Positions 48,487 through 59,951 of a stretch of DNA of 64,000 nt are shown one piece after another. Location: assembly GCA_014904845.1 (NCBI GenBank), contig MU119246.1, positions 124,001-188,000 on the forward strand, given 5' to 3'. Source of the stretch: Acephala macrosclerotiorum. Its lineage: Eukaryota > Ascomycota > Leotiomycetes > Helotiales > Mollisiaceae. Below the pieces are notes generated by a model that did no database searches, was not told the origin of the DNA, and saw nothing but the letters and a program-made list of their open reading frames with translations. How positions within the stretch are numbered: position 1 is the first letter of the stretch; every line of letters begins with the position of its first letter. The translations under genes were made by a program, and so were the position numbers.

Positions 48487-51335
48487 ATGTCTTCCGCGAA
48501 CGGTGACCAGCAGCCGGTGAAGCTGTCACTGCCCTTAGTATGTACTTTGCAGCTCTCCTTTCGGCCCTCCTCTAACAACTTCAGAAATACCAGCAGGAGC
48601 TTTTTCAGGAGCTTCGTCAAAAAGATGAACTCGTAATCATCGCCCGCGGCCTCGGCCTCCTACGTCTCGTAACGAACCTCCTCCATTCCTACGATGCAGC
48701 TGGAAACAATCTTATACTCGTGGTTGGGGCAGACGAGAGAGAGAATGGATGGATTGGGGAGGCTCTGGCGGAACATGCTGCCGTCAGTATGGCTCCGAGG
48801 GCCAGAGGCCTCAGTGTCGTCAATACCGACGTGATGAGTGTTGGGACAAGAGAGAAGATGTATGCGCAAGGAGGCATATTCAGCATCACCTCGAGAATTC
48901 TGGTGGTCGACCTTTTGACCAGTCTGCTGAATCCAGAGACCATAACTGGGCTCATGGTATTGCATGCGGATAGAATTGTTGCCACTTCTCTAGAGGCGTT
49001 TATTCTGCGGATATACAGGCAGAAGAATAAGGCTGGTTTCCTCAAGGCATTCTCGGACAATCCTGAGCCATTTACAACTGGTTTTGCGCCACTTTCTACC
49101 ATGATGCGGAATCTTTTCCTCCGGAACGTGTCTCTATGGCCGCGATTTCAAGTGGCAGTGGCACAGGCATTGGAAGGCAAGAAGAAGGCAGAAGTCATTG
49201 AGCTCGAGATCCCAATGTCCGACGCCATGCGGAACATTCAGAATGCTGTCATGGAGTGTGTAGAAGTCAGTATTGGAGAGCTCAAGAAGAGTAATACGGG
49301 TCTGGAAATGGAAGATTGGAATGTCGACAGTGCGCTTCACAAGCAATTTGACATGGTCGTCAGAAGACAGCTCGATCCAGTTTGGCATCGAGTTAGTTGG
49401 AAGACTAAGCAGATTGTCAATGACCTGACAGTCCTTCGAGGCATGCTGCATACTCTACTTACGTATGATGCTGTCTCCTTCAACAGACATCTAGACACCA
49501 TCCTGGCTGCACATTCTCCACCTCCAGGATCTACCAGGCAAAACCAATCTCCGTGGTTATTTCTTGATGCTGCTCATACCATATTTGACACTGCCAAGCG
49601 ACGAGTCTACACTGGGAAAGTCCCAGGAGACAGCCAGGACATCGAAGCACTTCGGCCTGTCCTCGAAGAACAACCTAAGTGGGCTGTCCTGGCTGAGGTC
49701 CTTGATGAGATTGACCGGGATCTCTACTTCAATCCTGTTGTCAGAGATGATTCCAATGGAACGATCTTGATAATGTGTACTGATACGGCACAATGTCGTC
49801 AACTGCGAGAATACCTTCAGAACATGCATGTTCATCCTGCACAGACAGGTGAGGAAGAGGAAGAGGAAGATGATGAGCCGTCTGCCGCTTTCATGATGAA
49901 GAGGAAGCTGCTTAATTACTTGAAGTGGAAGAAGGAATTTGCAAAGATCAGTGCAGCTTTGTTTGCGGAGAATCAAAAAGAGCTTAACGGCACTAGCACT
50001 ACCATGCCTACGAACAACAGCTACCGAGGGAAGGCTCCGGCTAATAAGAGGAGACGAGTCAGAGGTGGAGGGAATACTGGTTCCCGTCCATCACGAGCTG
50101 CCAATGGTAGCATTCTAGCGTCGGAAGATAGACCTCTTGAAGTTGCTACCTTGATATCAGAGATCCAGCCAACGGGTGCAGAAACTGCTCAGAAAGAGGA
50201 CATTGTAGCAGATCCACTCGACGACATGGAAGACTACTATCAGCTGTACGATATGCAAGATCTGCTTGTCATCCATGCTTATGACGGCGATATGGATGAG
50301 CATGTCCTGGAGGAAGTCAAGCCTCGATACATCATCATGTACGAGCCAGATACATCATTTGTCCGTCGAGTCGAGGTCTACCGGTCCTCGCACAATGACC
50401 GCAATGTTCGAGTCTACTTTATGTACTACGGTGGCTCAGTGGAAGAGCAGCGTTACCTGTCGTCCGTTCGAAGAGAGAAAGATGCATTTACGAAGCTGAT
50501 CAAGGAGAAATCGAGCATGTCTGTAGTCATGACTCTTGATGCCCATGGTATTGAGGATCCACAAGAAGCTTTCTTGCGGACCATCAACACTCGCATAGCA
50601 GGGGGTGGCCGTCTAGCAGCTACAGCTCAACCCCCACGAGTCGTTGTTGATGTGCGAGAGTTTCGTTCGTCACTTCCCTCGCTCTTGCACGGCCGATCGA
50701 TGGTCATCGTGCCTTGCATGTTGACAGTAGGCGATTATATCCTTTCGCCCAATATATGCATCGAGCGAAAGTCGATCAAAGATTTAATTTCCTCATTCAA
50801 GGATGGTCGGCTTTACAACCAAGCCGAGACCATGCAATTACACTACAAAAGTCCGATGCTACTAATTGAATTCGACCAAAACAAGTCTTTCACCCTTGAA
50901 CCATTTGCCGATCTCTCAGGCTCATTGTCCTCCATGTCAGCCTCAAACGCAAGTTCAGATCTCCAATCCAAACTCGTTCTCCTCACGCTAGCATTTCCTC
51001 GACTCCGAATAATATGGTCTTCATCTCCCTACCAAACAGCTGAGATCTTTGAATCTCTCAAGACTCAAGAGCCAGAACCTGATCCTATCTCTGCCGTGAA
51101 GATTGGGTTGGAAGGTGGTCAGAGGGCCGAGGATCAGAGTTTCAATCGAGAGCCTCAAGATATGTTGCGAATTGTTCCTGGCGTTACCGGGAAGAACATT
51201 AAGAATTTGGTGATTGAGATGGGGAGTTTGAAGGAGATTGCTAATGCAACGGTTGAGGAGTTGGAACCTGCTGTTGGGAAAGAAGCTGGGAGACAGATTC
51301 ACAGGTTCTTCAATAAGAGTGTGCTGGATGGCTAA
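48487..51335 (+). CDS. RAD1: Structure-specific endonuclease Rad1/XPF
   Basis: Catalytic subunit of the Rad1-Rad10 (XPF-ERCC1) nuclease that cuts 5' to DNA lesions in nucleotide excision repair and at 3' flaps. Exons are 48487..48537 and 48585..51335 with a 47-nt intron; 933 residues. The start MSSANGDQQPVKLSLPL joins KYQQELFQELRQKDELVIIA, exactly the family N-terminus, followed by the inactive SF2 helicase-like region (LILVVGADEREN). A disordered linker (~420-500) with an EEEEEEDDE run and basic patch separates it from the ERCC4 nuclease domain (VDVREFRSSLPSLL; IERKSIKDLISSF, the metal-binding ERKxxxD motif at ~743). The C-terminus has paired helix-hairpin-helix motifs (LRIVPGVTGKNIKNLV). 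Identification is firm. Confidence 0.96.
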
Positions 51336-51917
51336 TCAACGAGGTAACCATGGAATGCTATGAATTCCACGGCAATAGTTTGTTTGAGGATCTCAAAACG
51401 ATATTGTACAGTACATTTGGGATCCAACAAGGACAAAATGTTTTGTTCCAGTCACATCTCTCTATCTTTGTATGATCTCTTCTTTCGATGACTTTCACTT
51501 CAACATTCCCTGCATTAATACCTCTCGCCTTTCGCGTTACATTTTCATATCCTAATGCAGCTAGACTGTTCTGAGAGTGATAGGCAGCGCCGAAAGCCTC
51601 GTAAACGAAAAGGCCTCATGTTTTCTTTTTGGAGCTAGTCGCGGGCTTGATTGAATGTCTCTACCGCTTCCCTTTTGAGTCGGGCGTGGCTTACAACTCA
51701 GTTTTTGCTTTTAATTAGTTCCCCGAGATGCTCGACAACTGTAGGGCTGTTCGAAGTGGCTTTCAGGAGACACGAGTAATCTTGAGCAATTCTTAGAATT
51801 CACCAACGAACATTTCGAGTAATATGCGATCTAACTCCAAAATAGCACCGGAAGCCTGAGAGTCTCTCTATCGCTACTCTTCCACAACTTCAACTCATCA
51901 GCCTTACAAGGCCCAAA
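51336..51917. other. Intergenic region, RAD1 3' flank and transporter promoter
   Basis: About 580 bp; no coding frame. Confidence 0.5.
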
Positions 51918-53120
51918 ATGGCCCTCTCAACCTCCTCCATCCTCCTCATCCTCTATGTCTGCTGCGAAACCATCCGCGCAAACTCCGCCTACTATGCCTT
52001 CCACACCTACGCCACTATCTCCGCCTCAATTATTGCCTTGCTCTCCGAAATCCTCAAACTCCTCATCGCCGCCTTCTTCCTCTTCCGCGACCCCAGTACC
52101 TCTTCCTTCTCCTCCCAAAAACTCGAGAAATATATCCCCATCATCCAAAACTACGAAACAATCGATTGGAAACGTCAATTCAAATACGCCATCCCCGCTG
52201 CGTTATACCTCACAAACAACCTGATCTATTATACAGTATTACCGCTCACGACACCAAGCTTGCTACAAGTATGCGTCCTTGCAAAACTCCCCACGACAGG
52301 AATTCTTCACCACTACATGATAAAACCGCAACGGAACCCTTTCGCCTGGCTCTCCCTCCTAATCCTCTGCTTCGGCCTCGCAATCTTCAATGTCCAATCC
52401 TCCTCCCTAGCCAAAAGACAAGAAGGACAAGACGCACCACCAGCTTGGTACTTAGCTCCCATCGCCGGGCTCGTGATTGCGTGTCTGAGCGCATTAGCTA
52501 GTATTAGTTCCGAAAGCAGTACCAAGGAAGGCGAGTTCTGGGAAAGTCAAGCACTTCTCTACATCTGGGGCATCGTATTCGCCGTATTAGCATACCCATT
52601 CACCCCTTCACGGCCCGTTCCTCCTGCTGGCTCGGAAACTGTTTCCGATTTGGGGCAAATAACGGCGGTGCTTGGGTTGGTGGCTATTACGGCTGGTACG
52701 GGGTTGGTGGTAGCGGTGGTGTTGCGAGCGAGGGATAATATATTGAAGGTTATTGGAACGGCGGCGAGTCTGGTGACGATTGCGGCGAGTCAGTATCTAC
52801 TGCTGCCTGCATTGAGGGCGAGCACGTTTACGCCGTGGAAGGTGTGTGGTGGGGGTGTGGTTGCGGTTTCAACGTGGTGCTATAATCATTATAGCCAGGA
52901 GGCTTGGGCGGGGAGGAGTTGGACATTTACGCAGTTGGCGAGTGAGGAAGAGGAGGGCGAGAAGTTGATGGCTGAAGGACAGAAAGATGAGGCGGAGGAG
53001 ATTGAGAGTGATGAGGGCTTGTTGGCTGCTGGCTTGAAGCCGAACGCTACGAAGGTTTTGGGGTGTGCGGTCGTGATTGCATTTGCAACTTTGGAGGTTG
53101 CGTTGAGGACGGGCTTTTGA
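51918..53120 (+). CDS. Nucleotide-sugar transporter (SLC35A-like)
   Basis: A single frame of 400 residues. Ten hydrophobic helices are visible, with the family pattern ALYLTNNLIYYTVLPLTTPS, QVCVLAKLPTTGILHHYMI and LCFGLAIFNVQSS, as in UDP-galactose/CMP-sugar exchangers of the Golgi. The loop between the two halves is longer than usual (EGQDAPPAWYL). A charged tail (EEEEGEKLMAEGQKDEAEEI) precedes the last helix, an odd position for such a block. It should exchange a UDP- or GDP-sugar for the nucleoside monophosphate, feeding glycosylation. The exact sugar cannot be told. It neighbours a GT92-like transferase gene, a thematic but unproven link. Confidence 0.85.
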   Translation: MALSTSSILLILYVCCETIRANSAYYAFHTYATISASIIALLSEILKLLIAAFFLFRDPSTSSFSSQKLEKYIPIIQNYETIDWKRQFKYAIPAALYLTNNLIYYTVLPLTTPSLLQVCVLAKLPTTGILHHYMIKPQRNPFAWLSLLILCFGLAIFNVQSSSLAKRQEGQDAPPAWYLAPIAGLVIACLSALASISSESSTKEGEFWESQALLYIWGIVFAVLAYPFTPSRPVPPAGSETVSDLGQITAVLGLVAITAGTGLVVAVVLRARDNILKVIGTAASLVTIAASQYLLLPALRASTFTPWKVCGGGVVAVSTWCYNHYSQEAWAGRSWTFTQLASEEEEGEKLMAEGQKDEAEEIESDEGLLAAGLKPNATKVLGCAVVIAFATLEVALRTGF

Positions 53121-53391
53121 GATTGACAGGAACTTGGGGAATAAGAAAATGGGTGTGCATACGGGAGGTAGGCTTCGGTTTCAATATGTTGATATGTAAA
53201 CATACACGCATCATGTATTGCATGAATCAGAATAGAAATTCCTCAACTTATGAAGGTCATGATCGAGTTATGAGTGCTTGATCTTCCAGTAATTGGGTAG
53301 GAAAAGGGCTACCTTCTGAGATTTGCTCTATACTTTCTAGCAGTCACTGGAACATACAGCTCGGAACAAACTGCTTCTCAACAATCCATTA

Positions 53392-54545
53392 CTAAGGATC
53401 ATAATTCACAATCTCTGTACAATTAACCTTATCCATCTCGTACTCAACCTTCTCCCACACCCCCCTACTCTGCGGATCCGTCATCCCATTTCCCCTATGC
53501 AACTTCTCCTCAAACTCCTCCAAACTCTTAATCGCATAATGATGCAATCCCACCCTCGCCCTCGTTATCGGTTCTCGAAACGCTACGGTATTGATGATGT
53601 CCCCGTTCTCACCGACCGTTTCGGCACCGTTCTTGAGTCGGAATTTGTGTGGATTTAGAGGCCCCGCTGCGAGTGAGGTTTTTACCACAACTTTGATATG
53701 GGTGTTGATGCTGCCTTTTCCGTCGAAAGCGCAGACATCGAAGGCTTTGCGAGCGGATGGAGGTCGGGTTTTAACACCGGACGAGGTGTGGACTTTCCAG
53801 CTAGCAAAAGAAGAGCAGTTAGGCAATGTCTGGTCATTAGCAGCTTGACTTACTTGATACCCAGAGCTCCCACTGTATCATTATGCTCAAAGCTCTCAAG
53901 CACCTCTTGGAACGTTTCCGAGCCCGGTGTCTCGATATATTCATCCCCATCCAAAAAGGCAATCCATTTGTGCTTATCAGCATAGCGCTCCATACACCAG
54001 CTATAGAACATCATCTGCATGTGTTGTACTCTCGTCTTGCGGTCCTCATAAGTGAACGTCAACGCAGACCTTGGAACACCTGGGTACTCGAAGGATGAAA
54101 GAGGAGGATCCGAACCATCATCCATGATGTAAAACCGTCGGATGTTGTGGTGATAATAGTGATGTGTGAAGAATTCGTTCATGTCTCGAGACTGGTCTTT
54201 GATGGACATGCATACTGCGACGTACTCTTCTGAAGGGACGGCATCGTATGGTACTGGTACTGCGGTTGTCCAGGGCCATGTCTTTTCTTCTATAACCTCT
54301 CCTTGTGGTATGGTGAGGTTCGGGAGGTCGAATTTCGGTTTTGGCCGCGAGGAAGTCGCGGCGGGCTTTGCGGGCTCGGGTTTGGTAGCAGTTGTATTAT
54401 TGGCGAAATTGTCGAGGCTATTAGTTATACTTTCATGATTCGCAAAGAGGACCCGAATCGACATCAAGCAGATGGTGACGATGAGTATGTGTCTCCATTG
54501 AATCCATTGGGGAATGCGCCGTATCAACTCCGGATCCACCAACAT
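53392..54545 (-). CDS. GT92-like glycosyltransferase, type II membrane protein
   Basis: Exons are 54545..53854 and 53800..53392 with a 53-nt intron; 366 residues. A single N-terminal helix (HILIVTICLMSIRVLFA) acts as signal anchor, a type II Golgi layout. The catalytic domain shows AVCMSIKDQSRDMNEFFTHH, FYIMDDGSDPPL, FLDGDEYIE (the DxD metal site) and WKVHTSSGVKTRPP. These motifs and the length match glycosyltransferase family 92, whose members add galactose in animals and unknown sugars in fungi. The frame across the intron reads LGIN-WKVHTSSG, in keeping with relatives. It sits tail to tail with the nucleotide-sugar transporter gene. Confidence 0.87.
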
Positions 54546-55350
54546 CGTACTTGAAATGAATGAAGAAAGACGTCAAAAAAGTATATTCTTACCGCCCTTC
54601 CCGGTCAAGAATAGCATCATAGCATGAGGGCCAAAAATCCCTTCCTCAGGCAAGACGTTGCAATGAAAAGGGGTGAGCATTGCTCAAGACAGATCTCTAA
54701 GATATACACTACAATGAGCCCAAAAACATTTTCAACACACAGAATTTGTTTTTAAAAGCCAAGCGAGTCATTGAAAGGTGTTTGATAAAGAAATCCATAT
54801 TTGCAAGCCAAGCTCCTGATTCAGATTTGTACTGAGACAACAATAAACTTATTTGAATATGGCTAGACGCTGTGGAGCTGAGTTCAATGAGAAAGCTTCT
54901 AGATTTTGGTCTAAATGTTGGTTTTGTTGTATTTCCGAATGCAGATAATAATGTTCGAAGGATCAAGAGATTGCTTGTGAGGCGAGAAAAGGAGGTGGTC
55001 GTACGGTGCGCAAGTCCTCGAAGGCTAGACTTCTTTGGGAAACGCTCCCACAAACTCTAATCTCCTCTTCCAACTCTCTGCCATGCTTGATTTTCAAACA
55101 AAAGTCAGGGTTCACTTCAGCCCTCAAGATGCATGTCTCTACGAAAAGCCATCGTTGGTCTTGTCTTGAACGACCCGATGCGGCGATGTCATCGCCAGGA
55201 ACTGTAATACTCATGATGAGAGGCCACCCCTGTTCGGGCTGCAGAAAAGGAAATCTACCTCACGATCGGCTTTCTACCATGAATTCTTGTCGTTGACACA
55301 TTCTTCTCCAACTTTGAAGAGTCAAGCTCATGTACTAGGAGGACTTCGAA
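54546..55350. other. Divergent intergenic region, GT92-like / acyltransferase
   Basis: About 800 bp, both promoters. Open frames present are short and lack domains. Confidence 0.5.
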
Positions 55351-56985
55351 ATGGATGGGTCAAGTCGAGCGACGTATACGCCAATACCTACATCCGAGAA
55401 CGTCGAACTTTCAGAGAAATGCACAGGGACAAATGGGCACTCTCGACTTCACTCTCGAACTTACTCCAGCACGCTCTCTAATCACCATGTCGAAGGTGCT
55501 TTGGATTACGGAGAGAGCTCCGAACAGACTATCGACACTTTCATGAAGGAAGGATATTCGATTTCAAAGAGATATCTTGGAGATCTGCTGTCAGCTAGGG
55601 GCATAGGATTCTTGATTGCACTTCTTCCCAGCTTCGCACAGCCCTCAGTTCCCAGAAGCCTAAATGCTCCTTCCCGAAAAGTTCACAAAACGGCTTGGCT
55701 CGATGGTCTACGTGGTGTCGCGTCTCTCATGGTCATGTTGCATCATTCCTCCTGGCTCTGGTATCCACACCTAAGTCGAGGATGGGGGAGTTGCGAGGAT
55801 TGTTACTATATCGTCCAGCTGCCGATCGTCAGAGTCTTCTATATGGGCTCCGCCATGGTCGCTATCTTCTTCGTCGTTTCTGGCTTCTCCCTCAGTCACA
55901 GAGCACTGGGCTTGATCCGAAGTGGAAAGTTTCCCGAGTTACTGGACTCACTCAGCTCATCCACCTTTCGGAGAGGAATGCGATTGCTTTTACCAACCAT
56001 TGTGGTCACTTTCTTCATGATGCTGGCAACATACTTTGGCTTTTACGGAACCGGACCAGGAAATCGGCAACCTCCTCGATATGAGAAGTTCTCGCAGAAC
56101 TTTTACCACTGGTATCTTGCTATCCTAGACATAACAGATATCTTTCGTCCCATGAACTATCCAGGATGGTACAATCCGCCCTACGATACGAATTTATGGA
56201 CAATTGATGTCGAATTCCACGGTTCCCTCGTCATCTTCATCACCCTCCTCGGCCTTTCGAAAGTCAAGCCAACTTTCCGCCTCCTCGTCCTCATCGCCAT
56301 TCCGCTTTGGCTCCTCTACTACATCCATACGCACCTCTTCCTCTTCATGTCTGGCGTTTTACTCGCAGAGCTCCACCACATCCGCGAAGACCAGCAATCC
56401 CAAACTCTTGACCCCTCTTCTCCTCACCCCTCCCAACCCCGCCTTCTCGAAACAATCCTCCCCCAACTCTACTGGCCAAAAGTTAACATGTCATTTTGGA
56501 TCTTCAACTTCCTACTCGCCCTTCATGTGCTCAGCATGCCTCTCATCCACGAAGGTGCTGATTCCTCCCCCGGTTTCCGCACACTTGTGTATTACATTCC
56601 AAACTCCTTCCGACAGCCTTATGTCGAGGATCATTTCTGGATTTTCCTCGCTGCCGTCCACCTCATTTGGTCTATCGACAATGCTCCTTTCCTCCAACGA
56701 ATTTTCACCACACGAGTCGCTACGTATTTAGGCAAGATCTCATTCGCGTTGTATTTGTTACATGGGTCATTTTTGTACACGATTGGGTATAACTTGAGTT
56801 ACAAAGTTCATGATTACGTAGGAAGGGATACGTCGTTTAGATATACGGCCGGTATAGTGCTGACAGGGTGCGTGTTGTATCCGTTGCTATTTTGGTGTGC
56901 GGATGTGGTGTGGAGACATGTTGATGCGAGGAGTGTGTCGATTGCGAAGTGGTGCTATCAAAAGGTTTCTGCAAGTACGAAATAG
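55351..56985 (+). CDS. Membrane acyltransferase, family 3 (OafA/YrhL-like)
   Basis: A single frame of 544 residues. It shows the acyltransferase-3 plan of about ten helices: LDGLRGVASLMVMLHHSSW near residue 117 (catalytic His in the first helix), FFVVSGFSLSH (typical second helix), FRRGMRLLLPT, LWTIDVEFHGSLVIFI and LGKISFALYLLHG before the last helices. Members transfer acetyl or other acyl groups to sugars or small molecules; fungal targets are mostly unknown. The first ~90 residues are a hydrophilic tail. A broken paralogue lies 3 kb downstream, so the locus arose by duplication. Convergent with a kelch pseudogene. Confidence 0.88.
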   Translation: MDGSSRATYTPIPTSENVELSEKCTGTNGHSRLHSRTYSSTLSNHHVEGALDYGESSEQTIDTFMKEGYSISKRYLGDLLSARGIGFLIALLPSFAQPSVPRSLNAPSRKVHKTAWLDGLRGVASLMVMLHHSSWLWYPHLSRGWGSCEDCYYIVQLPIVRVFYMGSAMVAIFFVVSGFSLSHRALGLIRSGKFPELLDSLSSSTFRRGMRLLLPTIVVTFFMMLATYFGFYGTGPGNRQPPRYEKFSQNFYHWYLAILDITDIFRPMNYPGWYNPPYDTNLWTIDVEFHGSLVIFITLLGLSKVKPTFRLLVLIAIPLWLLYYIHTHLFLFMSGVLLAELHHIREDQQSQTLDPSSPHPSQPRLLETILPQLYWPKVNMSFWIFNFLLALHVLSMPLIHEGADSSPGFRTLVYYIPNSFRQPYVEDHFWIFLAAVHLIWSIDNAPFLQRIFTTRVATYLGKISFALYLLHGSFLYTIGYNLSYKVHDYVGRDTSFRYTAGIVLTGCVLYPLLFWCADVVWRHVDARSVSIAKWCYQKVSASTK

Positions 56986-57071
56986 ACCATACCATCCATA
57001 GCACTTTTCAGAAAGTATCAATACTCTTCACACAGACTTCGTTATTTTGTACATTTGGCAAGAAACAGCAT

Positions 57072-58913
57072 TCATTTAGTCTCGCTGTACAGATTACTGA
57101 GTTCAATCGGTCTAGCTGGCTGATCCATCTCAATACGAGCCCTCCACCTTTCTGTTGGTGACATTTCCCGAGGCTGCTCGTACACAGGAAGTTCCGTCGC
57201 TATCCCCAAATTTCCTCCCGCAAGCATAACCCTCTCAAAATGAGACTGGGAGAGTTGCAGCGGCAGAGTGCTTTCTTTCGTAGCTAGGATTGTGAAAAAA
57301 GCTTCCTTCGTCCTTCTTTGTTTGCGTTTCATGAACCAGAATACCAGGCCAGCAACTATGCACAAAGTTGCTACGCCACCAATGGCACCGCCTGCTATTG
57401 TTCCTGCGTTGCTTTTGTTTGTTTTTGGAACTGTAGCTGCGTTTTGGTGTTTCCGGTTGTGTTTTGATAGAAGATATTGGCTAATTCCGGGCCCACTCAA
57501 GATGGAGGATATCTGCCATTGCTGCAATAACAATCGATGACTAGGCTTAGAGCTTGATGTGCAGCTACAGAATCGATGTTTTCTGTCCAGAACATATCCG
57601 TCATCTCAAATATCTGCATCCCATTCTTCCACGGATCGGAAGACGCTAGCGGATCAGTTGATCCTCCGCGGATTCGCAATAGATTTCATTGACGGTTTTC
57701 GATGAGGGAGCAAGTATGGTCTGCTCGCCATGTGCTTGCTGCGGCTGAATTGGGAGCCTCTATCCAGTGGAAGGCGGGAAGGGTGAGGATGTAGACACTT
57801 GAGAGGACGGTGGCAGTTGCATTGGAAGGATTGCTTCCTGCCGTGCCGCCGAAGACAAAGCTGTTTTGGGCATTCCGTTAGTCTCCTTTCTATATCGAGT
57901 GATTTTTGAAAAGAAGGAGCATGCATTTCATAACTGCTATTCGCAGAGCCATTGCCAGCGCCAGTGGAACGGAAGCGAAATCGATTTAAGTGAGGATTAT
58001 CAGTTGAAGAAGTGGTTTGTTAGGGTGTGTCGAATCCCACGAGTGAAGCTGTGTTTGTGGGATTAGCATTCTGTGGCCAGTTCCTCCGAAAAATAGCACA
58101 AATCCTTCTCTTTTCCCAGAGAGGGAATATACTGCCCTTGCCCATAGATGAAAATTTCCCAGGAAGACTCTAGTTACTCCACACTGATTAGTGAAGTTAT
58201 ATGATATCTAGCCCCGTGGCTGCGGAGTTGCTGTATCCTCGGTATTAAAGCGGTTGGTGCGAGAAGTTGCGATTAGTACCCAGCAATCACTTCATCAAGT
58301 GAGAATGTTGCTGTTGAATCAATAGCCTACAACTCCCAGTTCAAGACACCGTCACTTAGCTTAAAACCCCAGAGTAGAACTCGCTGAGTTGTGTTTGAGG
58401 ATGCTGAATTATCTCCATCCGCGTATCCCTAGCCACCTAAGGCGTACACTACATAATTCTGTGGGTTACAGAATAGGTTCGGTTGTCTTATCGTTGACAT
58501 TGCAGCCGATATTGCTGTAGCCTTGGAAACGGTGGAGTAGATTGTACTTTTGCTCCAATTGGTCGGGAGGTCAATTGCAAAGGTCTGATGATCTGGCTGG
58601 GCGTGAGTAGAAGTCCGTACATACACCCATAGCGAGACGACATGCTTGGCAAACTTGGACTGATATTAATCCGCGTGGCATCCTGACTCGCATGTATTTC
58701 GCCTCCATCGATGTACAGTAATTACAGCCAGTATCCTACAACGATAGCTGGAGGGAGGCTAAACCTGCAAGCTGAACATGCTTCATTTATCTTACAACTT
58801 GACCAGAACTACTAAATGAAACTTGCTGGTAGGAAGCTGCTATCTGAAAGAACAACTTGGGAGTAAGTGCTAATGAGCAGTGCTGTAGAGGCCACTTTCG
58901 CGAAGCAATTCAT
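57072..58913 (-). pseudogene. Decayed kelch-repeat membrane protein gene
   Basis: Fragments in order along the minus strand: a signal-peptide-like start (MNCFAKVASTALLISTYSQV at 58913), LYIDGGEI (typical kelch entry, ~58680), AIDLPTNWSKSTIY and QNYVVYALGG, LLWGFKLSDGVLNWEL, FVFGGTAGSNPSNATA, RIRGGSTDPLASSDPWKNGM with IFEMTDMFW, and finally a single membrane helix AGGAIGGVATLCIVAGLVFW with a basic cytoplasmic start. Stops interrupt it at 58429-58431, 58327-58329, 57686-57688 and 57497-57499, and at least one frame shift lies between about 57440 and 57500. Intact members are secreted or membrane-anchored kelch propellers. The lesions are spread along the whole length, so this is gene decay and not a single sequencing slip. 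Confidence 0.75.
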
Positions 58914-59951
58914 GCTAACGAAGCCCAGAAGCACACTTGACAAAGGGAAAGAGAGCGGGGAGGCTAGTAAAACTCTAAGTGTTCTAAAATAAAAGCTTGT
59001 ACTTGAATTTCTTGAGGTGGTACAATAACAGTACCTTGTCTCACGTCTCACGAGGCTGACTCGAAGCGCATGTGGGAGCGCGTACACAGCCTCTTCGGAA
59101 TCCGAAACTTATGGCCGGGTTAGTTTATATCCAACCAACTTGAAAATTTCCAGAAATCATGAAATCATCCTGGACATATACGCCCATTCCCACGTCCTAG
59201 GCTTCTCCTTTCTTTATCTATCCATCTCAGCCACGTGACTCCCCTCTATGCACTTCACAAGGTTGAAGATATGTATTGAACAATTAATGTCATTATCGAT
59301 AATAAATCTGCTAGCTTCCAAGAGCCAGAGTCTCGAGTCCGGAGCATGGTTACCATACAAGTTTCCAGCACTATCAGAGTCACGTGGGGCGTGTCATATT
59401 TTGAAAGGATTTCCTCATGCGTGCACCAACCCGCCTCAACCTCACAATGTCTCTCAACTCACCAACTCATCGCGAAACCCCTATCTCTTGCGCTGAAAAT
59501 CGCCACGTTCTGCGCTGCTAGCCGCGGAATCACTGTACCTAAGGTGACTTGGGAATGTGCGAGGCTTTACCAATGTCTGAATCCGCGCATCGATCCTTCA
59601 CGTCAACGAGATCGAGAATTTCGAACACCATTGCTCGCTAAGCTTCTCTACTGCTCGAAGGTCTTGTAATTCTTTTTTTCATAAGCTATTTAGAAGTGAT
59701 GTCAGCTAGAGACATTCTGAACGGCTTTTCCTTTCTTTTCACGAATTTTCATACCTAGCCCGCTGCGATGATTGCATTGTCTCAAGTCTCCTTTTCGCTC
59801 ACAGACGGAAGTTATGTTTCAACAAGGCCATTTCCTTGGGCGAGTCGAGTAGTTACTTGCCTTCGAGCCTTTTCATCTTCGTTTTATTTCATTCATTCAT
59901 TCATTCATTCATTCATTCGTTCGTTCGTTCGCTCGTATATTTTACCCCGCA
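58914..59951. other. Intergenic region with a CATT microsatellite
   Basis: About 1 kb between the two pseudogenes. Apart from the tandem repeat at 59887-59935, I see nothing; a 107-codon frame near 59346 has no domain. Confidence 0.5.
59887..59935. repeat. Tetranucleotide microsatellite (CATT, turning to CGTT)
   Basis: Consecutive ATTC units switch to GTTC units and then GCTC, directly upstream of the acyltransferase pseudogene ATG. Read in frame they would give a His/Ser/Phe/Ile repeat, but no gene reads through. Confidence 0.85.
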
